Shown here piece by piece: positions 55,675-64,000 of a stretch of 64,000 nt of DNA. The stretch's first letter is position 1, and the number at the start of each line of letters is the position of its first letter. The notes below the pieces were generated by a model, which was not told where the DNA came from, searched no databases, and was given only the letters and a program-made list of their open reading frames with translations. The DNA is from an uncultured Muribaculaceae bacterium (GTDB taxonomy: Bacteria > Bacteroidota > Bacteroidia > Bacteroidales > Muribaculaceae): positions 62,001 to 126,000 of the forward strand of contig CAJUQP010000004.1 of NCBI GenBank assembly GCA_910588245.1, given 5' to 3'. Made by a program: the position numbers and the translations under genes.

Positions 55675-55788
55675 CCATCCGGACACGTTTCGGAATATTT
55701 TTATTAATTTTGCATATTCGCGGCCTCGCGCATAACGGGCTGCCCTTTCCCGGCCTCATGCCGGCACCTACTCTTAAACGAATTATAA

Positions 55789-58245
55789 ATGGCAGGACAA
55801 CGCAGCAACAATAATGGAGGCTTCATCTCCGATCCATATGACATCGATCCACAAGCCTCAAAAAAGATGGCTCGCAACCGCACTGTAGTGAAATGGCTTT
55901 GGGTTTCATTTCTCAGCCTCGGCGCCTTGATAGCCCTTTTCCTTCTACTTATCTACAACGGAGTGATCGGCTACATGCCCCCGATCGAGGAACTTGAGGA
56001 TCCACATGACAGGCTCGCATCAGTGGTGATAGCATCAGACGGCACCACAGAACTCGGCCGTTATTTCGCAGGAGCCGGCAACCGTGTCAACTCCGACTAC
56101 AAGACGGTATCGCCACACGTAATCGACGCTTTGATAGCTACTGAAGACGAGCGCTACCTCGATCACTCCGGAATCGACTTCATCGCCCTCGGCCGTGCCG
56201 GCGTCAAAACGGTGCTCATGGGCGACAAATCGTCAGGAGGAGGATCGACCATCACGCAGCAGCTTGCCAAGCAGCTATATTCAAGACCTTCGCAGAACAT
56301 TCTGAAAAGGGCCATGCAGAAGCCTATCGAATGGATGATCGCCATAAAGCTCGAACGCTTCTATACGAAGCAGGAGATAATCAACATGTATCTCAACCGT
56401 TTCGATTTCCTCAACAACGCGGTCGGAATCAAGACCGCGGCCAATGTCTACTTCAACAAAGAGCCCTCTGACCTTAAGGTAGAGGAAGCCGCGATGCTCG
56501 TGGGGATGCTCAAGAATCCGAGCTATTACAATCCTCTGCGACATGAGCAACGCACACGCGAGCGACGCAACGTGGTGATCGATCAGATGGTAAAAGCCGG
56601 AAAGCTTTCCCAGGAAGAGGCGGATTCGCTCAAGCAGCTTCCTCTCGGACTCGACTATCACAAGGTGGACCACCGCGAAGGGGGGGCACCTTATCTGCGC
56701 GAAGAGATACGCCACCTCATGAACGCCAAGAAACCGAAACGTCCGGAAAGATCCGACTATAAAAGCAACCTCGCCTATATCCTGGCGATGGGACAATATA
56801 ACACCGACTCCACACAATGGGAGGAGAATCCGCTCTACGGCTGGATCCTCAAGAATCCTAAGCCAGACGGCACATATTATGACATCTATACCGACGGTCT
56901 GCGCATCTACACCACTATTGACATACGCATGCAGCAATATGCCGAGGAGGCAGTCTACGAACATCTCGGAGGCACTCTCCAACCCGCTTTCGAGAAAGAG
57001 AAACGCGGACAGACCACAGGCCCCTACACCACCAACCCCGACGAGCTTAGCCGTTCGGGCGTGATGAACCTCATCAAGAACGCGATGAAGCAAACGGAGA
57101 GATGGAGAGTGCAGAAAAACGCAGGCATTGACGAGGCACAGATTGAGAAGACTTTCCATACTCCATATAAGATGGATGTTTTCACATATGTGAAGGAGAA
57201 CGGGAAATACCGTCCCGGCACCAAGACAGTGACCATGACCCCTTATGACTCCCTGCTATACATGAAATCCATACTACGCACAGGCATGATGAGCATGGAT
57301 CCGCATAACGGTTATGTCAAGGCCTATGTGGGGGGACCGGATTTCAACTTCTTCCAGTATGACATGGTGTCGAGGGGGAAAAGGCAGATCGGCTCCACAG
57401 CCAAACCGTTCCTCTACACCCTTGCCATGGAACAGGACTTCACTCCATGCTCCATGTTCTCCAACACCCAGCCTACTTTCGGCAACTGGTCGCCGCGCAA
57501 CTCCGGCAGTGCCCGCGTGGGCGAGATGGTCGATCTCCGATGGGCATTGACCAACTCCAACAACTGGATATCCGCTCGCCTTGTCTACGCCCTTGGCGCC
57601 AAGAACCTCGCCAACAAGATGAGGATGTTTGGCGTCACCGGACATATCGACGCTACCCTTCCACTGGCTCTCGGTACTGTCGACGTACCCGTAAAGGAGA
57701 TGGTCGCAGCCTATTCAACTTTCGCAAACAAAGGCCTCAGGGTTGATCCTGTATTCGTCACAAGGATAGAGGATAACCAGGGAAATCTTATATATTCTGC
57801 CACGCCCCACCGCAGTGAGGTCACAAGCGAGAAAGCATATTACAAGATACTCTCCATACTCCTCAATGTTGTTGACAGCGGTACGGCGGCAAGCCTGCGC
57901 GGCCGATACGGCATCAGCGCACAGATGGGGGGCAAGACCGGTACGACCAACTCCAACTCAGACTCCTGGTTCATGGGATTCACCCCCGATCTGGTCACAG
58001 GTGTGTGGGTAGGAGGCGAGGAGCGCTACATCCACTTCAACACCATGGCGCTCGGACAAGGAGCACGTGCCGCACTACCTATCTATGGATTCTACATGCA
58101 GAAAGTATATGCCGACAGGAAACTCCCCTACTCGCAGGATACCCGTTTTGAGATACCCGCCGACATCAACGTCTGCGAGGGAGAGATCATAGAAGACTCA
58201 GGCGACTCCGTAGTGGAGGAGACCACAGAAGGCATCTTCGAATAA
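55789..58245 (+). CDS. Penicillin-binding protein 1A (bifunctional)
   Basis: An 818-residue class A PBP: cytoplasmic tail, one membrane helix (about 37-57), glycosyltransferase domain with catalytic E119 in ATEDERYLDHSGID and GGGSTITQQLAKQL, then a transpeptidase domain with S536-x-x-K539 (GSTAKPF), SNN (TNSNNW) and KTG (GGKTGTTNSNSDSWF). It polymerises and cross-links peptidoglycan. It is followed 15 bp later by def. Confidence 0.95.
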   Translation: MAGQRSNNNGGFISDPYDIDPQASKKMARNRTVVKWLWVSFLSLGALIALFLLLIYNGVIGYMPPIEELEDPHDRLASVVIASDGTTELGRYFAGAGNRVNSDYKTVSPHVIDALIATEDERYLDHSGIDFIALGRAGVKTVLMGDKSSGGGSTITQQLAKQLYSRPSQNILKRAMQKPIEWMIAIKLERFYTKQEIINMYLNRFDFLNNAVGIKTAANVYFNKEPSDLKVEEAAMLVGMLKNPSYYNPLRHEQRTRERRNVVIDQMVKAGKLSQEEADSLKQLPLGLDYHKVDHREGGAPYLREEIRHLMNAKKPKRPERSDYKSNLAYILAMGQYNTDSTQWEENPLYGWILKNPKPDGTYYDIYTDGLRIYTTIDIRMQQYAEEAVYEHLGGTLQPAFEKEKRGQTTGPYTTNPDELSRSGVMNLIKNAMKQTERWRVQKNAGIDEAQIEKTFHTPYKMDVFTYVKENGKYRPGTKTVTMTPYDSLLYMKSILRTGMMSMDPHNGYVKAYVGGPDFNFFQYDMVSRGKRQIGSTAKPFLYTLAMEQDFTPCSMFSNTQPTFGNWSPRNSGSARVGEMVDLRWALTNSNNWISARLVYALGAKNLANKMRMFGVTGHIDATLPLALGTVDVPVKEMVAAYSTFANKGLRVDPVFVTRIEDNQGNLIYSATPHRSEVTSEKAYYKILSILLNVVDSGTAASLRGRYGISAQMGGKTGTTNSNSDSWFMGFTPDLVTGVWVGGEERYIHFNTMALGQGARAALPIYGFYMQKVYADRKLPYSQDTRFEIPADINVCEGEIIEDSGDSVVEETTEGIFE

Positions 58246-58260
58246 AAACTATCAAAGATA

Positions 58261-58821
58261 ATGATACTTCCGATTTATTTATACGGTCATCCGGTGCTGC
58301 GCCAGGAGGCCGAGGACATTGAAAAAGACTATCCCGGGCTCGACAAGCTCGTCGACGACATGTTTGAGACCATGTATCATTCCGACGGAGTCGGCCTCGC
58401 GGCCCCACAGATCGGACTGCCTATAAGCGTGATCGTGATCGACGGAACTGTACTTGCCGACAAATTCCCCGAATGCGCCGACCTGAAGTTCGAACTCATA
58501 AATCCAGATCTCGAGATCATAGAGGACGGGGATCCCGTGACCCGCGAGGAGGGCTGCCTGTCGCTCCCGGGGATCTCCGAGCCCGTGAAACGCCACGAGC
58601 ATGTGCGCCTCAACTGGCTCGACCGCGACTTCAACGAACATGAACAGGAATTCTCCGGATTCGCCGCGAGGATCATCCAGCATGAGTTCGATCATCTTCT
58701 CGGCACGGTCTACACCGACCGCGTCTCGCCGATACGCAAGCAGCTCATCCGCACTAAACTCAACAACATCGCCAAAGGCAAGGTGAAATGTGACTATCGC
58801 ACAAAATCTCTATCTAAATAA
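58261..58821 (+). CDS. def: Peptide deformylase
   Basis: Removes the formyl group from nascent proteins. The 186-residue protein has all three motifs: GVGLAAPQIG, EEGCLSLPG with metal ligand C99, and QHEFDH with H141 and H145. It lies between the PBP1A and ettA genes with gaps of 15 and 9 bp, so the three are likely co-transcribed. Confidence 0.96.
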   Translation: MILPIYLYGHPVLRQEAEDIEKDYPGLDKLVDDMFETMYHSDGVGLAAPQIGLPISVIVIDGTVLADKFPECADLKFELINPDLEIIEDGDPVTREEGCLSLPGISEPVKRHEHVRLNWLDRDFNEHEQEFSGFAARIIQHEFDHLLGTVYTDRVSPIRKQLIRTKLNNIAKGKVKCDYRTKSLSK

Positions 58822-58830
58822 CAGCGCACA

Positions 58831-60513
58831 ATGGCCGACGACAAGAAAATAATCTTCTCGATGGTGGGAGTAAGCAAAATCATACCCCCCCAGCGTCAGA
58901 TTCTTAAAGACATCTATCTTTCGTTTTTCTATGGTGCGAAGATCGGCATCATCGGTCTTAACGGCTCCGGAAAATCGACTCTTCTGAAAATAATCGCCGG
59001 AATAGACAAGAATTACCAGGGCAACGTGGTCTTCTCCCCCGGCTACTCCGTGGGATACCTCGAACAGGATCCGAAGCTCGACCCTGAGAAAACCGTAAAA
59101 GAAGTTGTTCAGGAAGGAGTGAAGCCAGTCATGGATCTCCTCCGCGAATATGACGAAGTCAACAACGCCTTCGCCGACCCGGAGGTGCTTGAGGATCCGG
59201 ATAAAATGGACGCCCTCATCAACCGTCAGGCAGAGCTTCAGGACAAGCTCGACGCCTGCGACGCCTGGAATATCGACAACAAACTTGAACGGGCCATGGA
59301 CGCCCTGCGGTGTCCCCCCGATGACAAAAAGATATCTGTGCTCTCAGGAGGTGAACGGCGCCGCGTAGCTCTCTGCCGCCTGCTCCTACAGCAGCCCGAC
59401 ATCCTGCTCCTCGACGAGCCCACCAACCACCTTGATGCAGAGAGCATCGACTGGCTTGAGCAGCATCTCCAGCAATATCCCGGTACAGTGATCGCCGTTA
59501 CACACGACCGCTACTTCCTCGACCATGTGGCCGGCTGGATTCTTGAGCTCGACCGTGGAGAAGGGATTCCCTGGAAGGGAAACTACAGTTCCTGGCTCGA
59601 CCAGAAGACAAAGCGCATGGCACAGGAGGAAAAACAGGCCAGCAAGCGCCGCAAGACCCTTGAGCGCGAGCTTGAATGGGTGCGGATGGCTCCAAAGGCC
59701 CGTCAAGCCAAGGGGAAGGCCCGACTGTCGAGCTACGACCGCCTGCTCAATGAAGACCAGAAGGAACGGGAGGAGAAACTGGAGATATTCATCCCCAACG
59801 GTCCGCGCCTGGGAAACAAAGTGATCGAAGCACACAATCTCGCCAAGGCATATGATGACCGCGCCCTCTTCACAGATCTGAACTTCATGCTACCTCCGAA
59901 CGGCATCGTTGGCGTCATCGGTCCCAACGGAGCCGGCAAGACCACTCTGTTCCGCCTCATAATGGGTCTTGAGAAGCAAGACAAGGGAGACTTCGAGGTT
60001 GGCGAGACCGTTAAGATCGCATATGTAGACCAGAATCACAAAGACCTCTCCCCGGAGAAGACCGTGTATGAGGTGATTTCACAGGGAGTTGAGTCATTCA
60101 GAATGGGAGGCCGCGACATGAACGCACGCGCCTATCTGTCGAAATTCAATTTCACAGGCGCTGACCAGGAGAAGAAGATCGGCGTGCTCTCCGGAGGCGA
60201 GCGCAACCGTCTGCATCTGGCCATGGCGCTCAAAGAGGAAGGGAACGTACTACTTCTCGACGAGCCCACCAACGATATCGACGTCAACACATTACGTGCC
60301 CTTGAAGAGGGCCTTGAGAATTTTGCCGGATGCGCGGTTGTCGTAAGCCACGACCGCTGGTTCCTCGACAGGATCGCCACCCATATCCTCGCTTTTGAGG
60401 GAGACAGTCAGGTGACGTTCTACGAAGGATCATACTCCGACTATGAGGAATTCAAGAAGAAACGCGACGGAGTCGACACACCTCACCGCATTCGCTACCG
60501 CAAACTTGTGTGA
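58831..60513 (+). CDS. ettA: Energy-dependent translational throttle protein EttA (ABC-F)
   Basis: A 560-residue soluble ABC-F ATPase that binds the ribosomal E site and gates early elongation according to ATP/ADP. It has two nucleotide-binding domains with Walker A GLNGSGKST (about residue 45) and GPNGAGKTT (about 365), signatures LSGGERRR and LSGGERNR, Walker B LLLDEPTNHLD and LLLDEPTNDID, and the arm and linker regions between them. Length fits EttA rather than Uup. It is the last gene of the unit. Confidence 0.94.
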   Translation: MADDKKIIFSMVGVSKIIPPQRQILKDIYLSFFYGAKIGIIGLNGSGKSTLLKIIAGIDKNYQGNVVFSPGYSVGYLEQDPKLDPEKTVKEVVQEGVKPVMDLLREYDEVNNAFADPEVLEDPDKMDALINRQAELQDKLDACDAWNIDNKLERAMDALRCPPDDKKISVLSGGERRRVALCRLLLQQPDILLLDEPTNHLDAESIDWLEQHLQQYPGTVIAVTHDRYFLDHVAGWILELDRGEGIPWKGNYSSWLDQKTKRMAQEEKQASKRRKTLERELEWVRMAPKARQAKGKARLSSYDRLLNEDQKEREEKLEIFIPNGPRLGNKVIEAHNLAKAYDDRALFTDLNFMLPPNGIVGVIGPNGAGKTTLFRLIMGLEKQDKGDFEVGETVKIAYVDQNHKDLSPEKTVYEVISQGVESFRMGGRDMNARAYLSKFNFTGADQEKKIGVLSGGERNRLHLAMALKEEGNVLLLDEPTNDIDVNTLRALEEGLENFAGCAVVVSHDRWFLDRIATHILAFEGDSQVTFYEGSYSDYEEFKKKRDGVDTPHRIRYRKLV

Positions 60514-60539
60514 AAAATAAACCCGTCGCAGACAATCTA

Positions 60540-60590
60540 AAAAGATCCGCCCTTGACATTGATTCCCATGTCAAGGGCGGATCTTTTATT
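60540..60590. terminator. Bidirectional terminator between ettA and ddh
   Basis: A perfect 20-bp inverted repeat (60540-60559 and 60568-60587) with an 8-nt loop, A-rich on the left and T-rich on the right, serving convergent genes. Confidence 0.92.
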
Positions 60591-60609
60591 TACCGGGCTT
60601 GCCGGACGA

Positions 60610-61503
60610 TCACACCAGATGTATCCACTTGTCACGATCACCGGGAAGAAGATCGATAACCGGAATCTCTATCATTGTGTAGCAACCGGGCACCTGACGC
60701 ATGGCGGCGCGGGCTGCACAAACGAGCACCTGACCAGTAAGGGCAGGATTATTGATCTTCATGTCAAACTCGAATAGCTGGTTCTGCGTCTTACCACTAA
60801 CCCCTTTTCTCACAAGATTGACACCATGACCCATATCCTTCAGCGCATCGACGCTGTCCACAAGCATGACGTGGGTTTCATCGGAAGCAAAATAGGGATC
60901 TGCCTTGATGGCGGCGGCTACCTTATCAAAATCATATCCGGGCAAAATCTCAACATACACCATGCGGCGGTGTATGCCCGTACCTACGGGGATGGTCATG
61001 GAAAGTGCCGCCTTGACACCCTCCACAGCCTTGACAGCCACTGTGTGGCCCATACTCATGCCGGGGCCGAAGTTTGTATAGGTGATTCCTTTGGGAGCGA
61101 CCGCCTCAAGAAGAGCCCTGACTACAGAGTCACTTCCGGGATCCCATCCTGCGGAAATAACGCTCACCGTACCATTGGCACGCGCCACCTCGCCAAGAGT
61201 GGCGCGCAGATCCGCGATCTTAGTGTGTATGTCGAAACTGTCGACAGTGTTTATCCCTTTTTTCAGGCACTTCACGGCATTTTCCTCGACCTTCCGGGTA
61301 GGAGTGGCGAGAATCGCCACATCCACATCTTCAAGTTCGTCGATATCCGACACGACAGGAATCTCCGCGGGAATATCGGCGCGGTCGCCGGCATTGCGGC
61401 GCACAACACCCGCCACTTTGAAATCGGGAGCCTCCAGGAGTGCCTGAAGAGTGAACTCCCCGATGTTGCCGTATCCGACTACGGCTGCTCTAATCTGTTT
61501 CAT
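60610..61503 (-). CDS. ddh: meso-Diaminopimelate D-dehydrogenase
   Basis: Makes meso-diaminopimelate in one NADPH-dependent step from tetrahydrodipicolinate, for lysine and peptidoglycan. About 297 residues from ATG 61503 (ATG 61521 is an alternative), with the Rossmann start AAVVGYGNIGEF, the DSFDIH and SAGWDPGSDSVVR active-site segments and GPGMSMGHTVAV. Its promoter (-7 element at 61574-61581, minus strand) is back to back with that of the transporter gene. Confidence 0.94.
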   Translation of the reverse strand: MKQIRAAVVGYGNIGEFTLQALLEAPDFKVAGVVRRNAGDRADIPAEIPVVSDIDELEDVDVAILATPTRKVEENAVKCLKKGINTVDSFDIHTKIADLRATLGEVARANGTVSVISAGWDPGSDSVVRALLEAVAPKGITYTNFGPGMSMGHTVAVKAVEGVKAALSMTIPVGTGIHRRMVYVEILPGYDFDKVAAAIKADPYFASDETHVMLVDSVDALKDMGHGVNLVRKGVSGKTQNQLFEFDMKINNPALTGQVLVCAARAAMRQVPGCYTMIEIPVIDLLPGDRDKWIHLV

Positions 61504-61573
61504 CTTCGTTGTCTTATTCACGCTTACACCGGCATAGGCCCGGCATATCGCGTCTATTTGATAAATTACACCA

Positions 61574-61581
61574 CAAAATTA
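61574..61581 (-). promoter_or_regulatory. -7 element of ddh
   Basis: TAATTTTG on the minus strand. The leader to ATG 61521 would be about 46 nt. Confidence 0.55.
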
Positions 61582-61603
61582 CTAATTATCCATAAAAAAT
61601 GAG

Positions 61604-61611
61604 TAATTTTG
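61604..61611 (+). promoter_or_regulatory. -7 element of the AspT/YidE-type transporter gene
   Basis: TAATTTTG on the plus strand. The leader to ATG 61747 would be about 130 nt; no riboswitch is recognised in it. Confidence 0.55.
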
Positions 61612-61746
61612 CACTCGTTTTGAGAGGAGTTTTAATCTTCTTTCACCTCTGAAGGTAAAATCCACAGTGTTGTTTTCAAGGATCCTCAACAGATCCCCTT
61701 GGCATGAAACATCTTTAAGTCATCAAATTAATATCGGTTTTTATTT

Positions 61747-63441
61747 ATGGATTGGTTGATCGATCTATTGAAGCCGGGAAACTTCTCGCTCGCGAGCACT
61801 ATCCTGCTTTACTCATTCGTGATATTCGCCGGTATCTATCTCGGGAAGATCAAGATACTCGGAGTGTCGCTGGGAGTGACGTTCGTGCTCTTTGTCGGGA
61901 TCATACTCGGCCATTTCGGTTTCGGCGTGGAAGCCAACACGCTCCATTTCCTACGGGAATTCGGTCTTATCCTGTTTATCTTCTCCATAGGCATGCAGGT
62001 AGGACCAGGTTTCTTCTCCTCATTCAAAGAGGGTGGCATCACAATGAACATGCTCGCAGTGCTGGGGATAGCCCTCAACGTCGTGATCATGCTCGCGATC
62101 TATTTCGCCCAGGGAGGCGCCTCGGGCATGACTTCAATCATTGAGATGATTGGAGTCATGAGCGGAGCAGTGACCAACACCCCCGGACTCGGAGCAGCCC
62201 AGCAGACAGTACTTCAGATTCAGCCTGACGCCTACACCTCGAGCCAGGCCATGTCGATGGGTTATGCAGCCGCCTATCCTCTCGGAGTTGTCGGAATCAT
62301 CCTGACCATGATCCTCATAAAGAAAATTTTCAAGATCGACGTCAACAAAGAGATCGAGGAAATCGAGAACGAAAAGACGGATTCCACCCTCGCGCCTCAC
62401 ATGTGCTCGTTCAAAGTCACCAACGATCTCGTGTCAGGGCTCAACATGCAGAAGCTGCATACCCTAATATCATGCGAGTATATCTTCTCACGAATCGAGA
62501 AACCTGACGGCACTGTAATCGTACCCACCTCGAAAGACTGCATCGAACTCGGCGATGTTGTCCTCGCAGTCTGTGCCCTTCAGGACGAAGAGATATTCAC
62601 CAGATTTATCGGACCCAAAATCGACAAACAGTGGCCAATGGACAAAGGGCCGGTTGTGTCGCGCCGCATTCTTGTCACCAAGACCGAATATAACGGTGTG
62701 AAGCTCGGCTCCCTCCGCCTGCATGCCGCGTATAAGCTCAATGTCACACGTGTGAACCGCGCAGGCGTCGATCTTATCGCAAGCCCTAACCTTCGTCTTC
62801 AGATGGGCGACCGCGTCACAGTGGTCGGGAAGATCGAGGACATCGAGCATCTCGCCTCGCGCCTCGGCAACTCCATGAAACGCCTAAATGAGCCTAACCT
62901 TGTCACAATGTTCATCGGCATCTTCCTTGGCATCCTCCTCGGAAGCCTTCCCATCCAGTTCCCGGGCATGTCTGTGCCCATGAAACTTGGTCTTGCCGGA
63001 GGCCCCCTCGTTGTCGCCATCCTTATAAGTGCCTACGGACATAAGTTCCATCTCGTCACCTATACCAATTCCTCCGCCAACCTTCTGCTACGCGAAATCG
63101 GAATATGCCTCTTCCTCGCTTCGGTCGGTATCGCGGCGGGCAAGGATTTCGCCGCGACAGTCTTCAATGTCCGCGGCGCGATGTGGGTAGGCTACGGATT
63201 CCTTATCACAGTCATTCCCCTCATCGTGGTCGGCTGCATAGCACGTGGCAAGTACAAGATGAATTATCTCTCGATAATAGGCATGATGAGCGGCGGATAT
63301 ACTGATCCCCCGGCGCTCGCATATGGCAACAAGGTGGCCAACAACGACGCCCCCGCCGTAGCATATTCCACTGTCTACCCGCTCACCATGTTCATGCGAG
63401 TGATCATGGCACAGGTGGTGGTGCTTTGTTTCCTATCCTGA
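61747..63441 (+). CDS. AspT/YidE/YbjL-type transporter with central TrkA-C domains
   Basis: A 564-residue inner-membrane protein with two copies of the AspT/YidE/YbjL duplication domain (about residues 15-185 and 385-560). Each holds about five helices and a conserved segment (GVMSGAVTNTPGLGAA in the first, GMMSGGYTDPPALAYG in the second). Between them lie two TrkA-C/RCK_C-like regulatory domains (about 205-370). Substrates are unknown; AspT itself exchanges aspartate for alanine. Confidence 0.88.
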   Translation: MDWLIDLLKPGNFSLASTILLYSFVIFAGIYLGKIKILGVSLGVTFVLFVGIILGHFGFGVEANTLHFLREFGLILFIFSIGMQVGPGFFSSFKEGGITMNMLAVLGIALNVVIMLAIYFAQGGASGMTSIIEMIGVMSGAVTNTPGLGAAQQTVLQIQPDAYTSSQAMSMGYAAAYPLGVVGIILTMILIKKIFKIDVNKEIEEIENEKTDSTLAPHMCSFKVTNDLVSGLNMQKLHTLISCEYIFSRIEKPDGTVIVPTSKDCIELGDVVLAVCALQDEEIFTRFIGPKIDKQWPMDKGPVVSRRILVTKTEYNGVKLGSLRLHAAYKLNVTRVNRAGVDLIASPNLRLQMGDRVTVVGKIEDIEHLASRLGNSMKRLNEPNLVTMFIGIFLGILLGSLPIQFPGMSVPMKLGLAGGPLVVAILISAYGHKFHLVTYTNSSANLLLREIGICLFLASVGIAAGKDFAATVFNVRGAMWVGYGFLITVIPLIVVGCIARGKYKMNYLSIIGMMSGGYTDPPALAYGNKVANNDAPAVAYSTVYPLTMFMRVIMAQVVVLCFLS

Positions 63442-63474
63442 GGTGATCACTCACATCTGATATTCAGGCATAAA

Positions 63475-63505
63475 ATGGCGCGGTCTCTGGCCGCGCCATA
63501 TTTCG
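63475..63505 (+). terminator. Intrinsic terminator after the transporter gene
   Basis: A 9-bp GC-rich stem (ATGGCGCGG / CCGCGCCAT at 63475-63483 and 63491-63499) followed by ATTTCG; the T tract is short. Confidence 0.65.
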
Positions 63506-63524
63506 CTGATTCTTTAGCATACAT

Positions 63525-64000
63525 ATGGAAGAAACATTCTCATTCATCCTTGAAGTCATAGGCACTGTGGCGGCGGCCATAAGCGGGATCCGCCTCGCCG
63601 CCACAAAAAATTTTGACTGGTTCGGAGCCTATACAGTCGGACTCGTCACCGCCATCGGAGGGGGCACTCTCCGCGACGTTCTCCTTGACATCCCGGTGTT
63701 CTGGATGCAGACATGGTGGTATCTGGCCGTGACAGCCCTATCGCTCGCCACCGTGATAGTTTTTAAGAAGATACTCGTGAGCAACGACAGAATCCTTTTT
63801 ATCTTTGACAGCATCGGTCTAGCCCTGTTCTGCGTGATAGGCATCCACAAATCGCTTGCCATCGATTATCCCATGTGGGTGGCAGCCGTCATGGGAATCA
63901 TAACAGGAGCCTTCGGCGGAGTGATACGCGACATCCTCATCAATGAAGAACCCCTGGTGTTCCGCAAGGATATATACGCGACAGCGTGTCTTGCCGGAGC
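63525..64000 (+). CDS. TRIC-family (UPF0126) cation channel protein, 3' end beyond window
   Basis: The frame opens at ATG 63525 and is still open at the last base (158 codons seen). It matches the bacterial trimeric intracellular cation channel/UPF0126 family (YadS/YicG): two repeats of three helices, each with a glycine-rich motif, AIGGGTLRDVLLD in the first and GAFGGVIRDILIN in the second. It starts 20 bp after the terminator of the preceding gene. Confidence 0.88.
   Translation, partial: MEETFSFILEVIGTVAAAISGIRLAATKNFDWFGAYTVGLVTAIGGGTLRDVLLDIPVFWMQTWWYLAVTALSLATVIVFKKILVSNDRILFIFDSIGLALFCVIGIHKSLAIDYPMWVAAVMGIITGAFGGVIRDILINEEPLVFRKDIYATACLAG

Overview
This is a 64 kb piece of a Bacteroidota chromosome, most likely order Bacteroidales. 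The evidence is the recurring -7 promoter element TAnnTTTG (often TAATTTTG), GLPGLI and PorT-like proteins, outer-membrane barrels with carboxypeptidase-like N-terminal domains, DUF4377 lipoproteins, meso-diaminopimelate dehydrogenase and pyruvate phosphate dikinase. Placement in Muribaculaceae or a close relative is an inference from gene content and moderate GC. No rRNA, tRNA, CRISPR array, insertion sequence or phage is visible.

Layout. 1-6017: thiamine operon (thiD partial, thiS, a TenI/ThiE-like gene, thiE, thiG, thiC, thiH) closed by a strong terminator; thiF is not present. 6231-9736: superoxide dismutase, rsfS and ftsH. 10100-17778: a tripartite RND efflux operon, then an LpxA-like acyltransferase and cdsA. 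17995-20636 (minus): an operon of a four-LysM protein with a periplasmic-binding-like domain and a PorT-like barrel. 20890-27508: histidine degradation (hutU, ftcD fused to a cyclodeaminase domain, hutI, hutH). 27579-33369: a GLPGLI/outer-membrane-barrel operon divergent from a histidine kinase/response regulator pair, with an 11-bp phased direct-repeat array between them. 33402-39083: nitroreductase-like protein, rlmD, ppdK and an FKBP isomerase.

39084-45600 looks more accessory and more AT-rich. It holds a membrane protein/winged-helix regulator pair behind two identical palindromic operators, small membrane proteins, a P-loop kinase, a HEAT-like protein, a long structured leader, two tandem DUF4377 lipoproteins and gene remnants. 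45176-50755 (minus) holds an envelope proteolysis/folding operon (cyclophilin, S41 protease, intramembrane M50 protease, MmcQ/YjbR) and a second small operon (YjbQ, flavin reductase-like, PH-like). 51525-64000 is mostly core genes: phosphoglucomutase, DUF3943 barrel, flavin reductase-like, PBP1A, peptide deformylase, EttA, Ddh, an AspT/YidE-type transporter and a partial TRIC-family gene.

The less ordinary signals are mostly non-coding. They are a dispersed ~100 bp repeat in three copies, each oriented the same way relative to the gene downstream of it; the two-operator promoter at 39.5 kb; the phased array at 31.1 kb; the structured leader at 42.9-43.26 kb; two heptamer arrays, each between a stop codon and a terminator hairpin; and two genes whose promoter leaves only 4 nt before the ATG, which suggests leaderless mRNAs.
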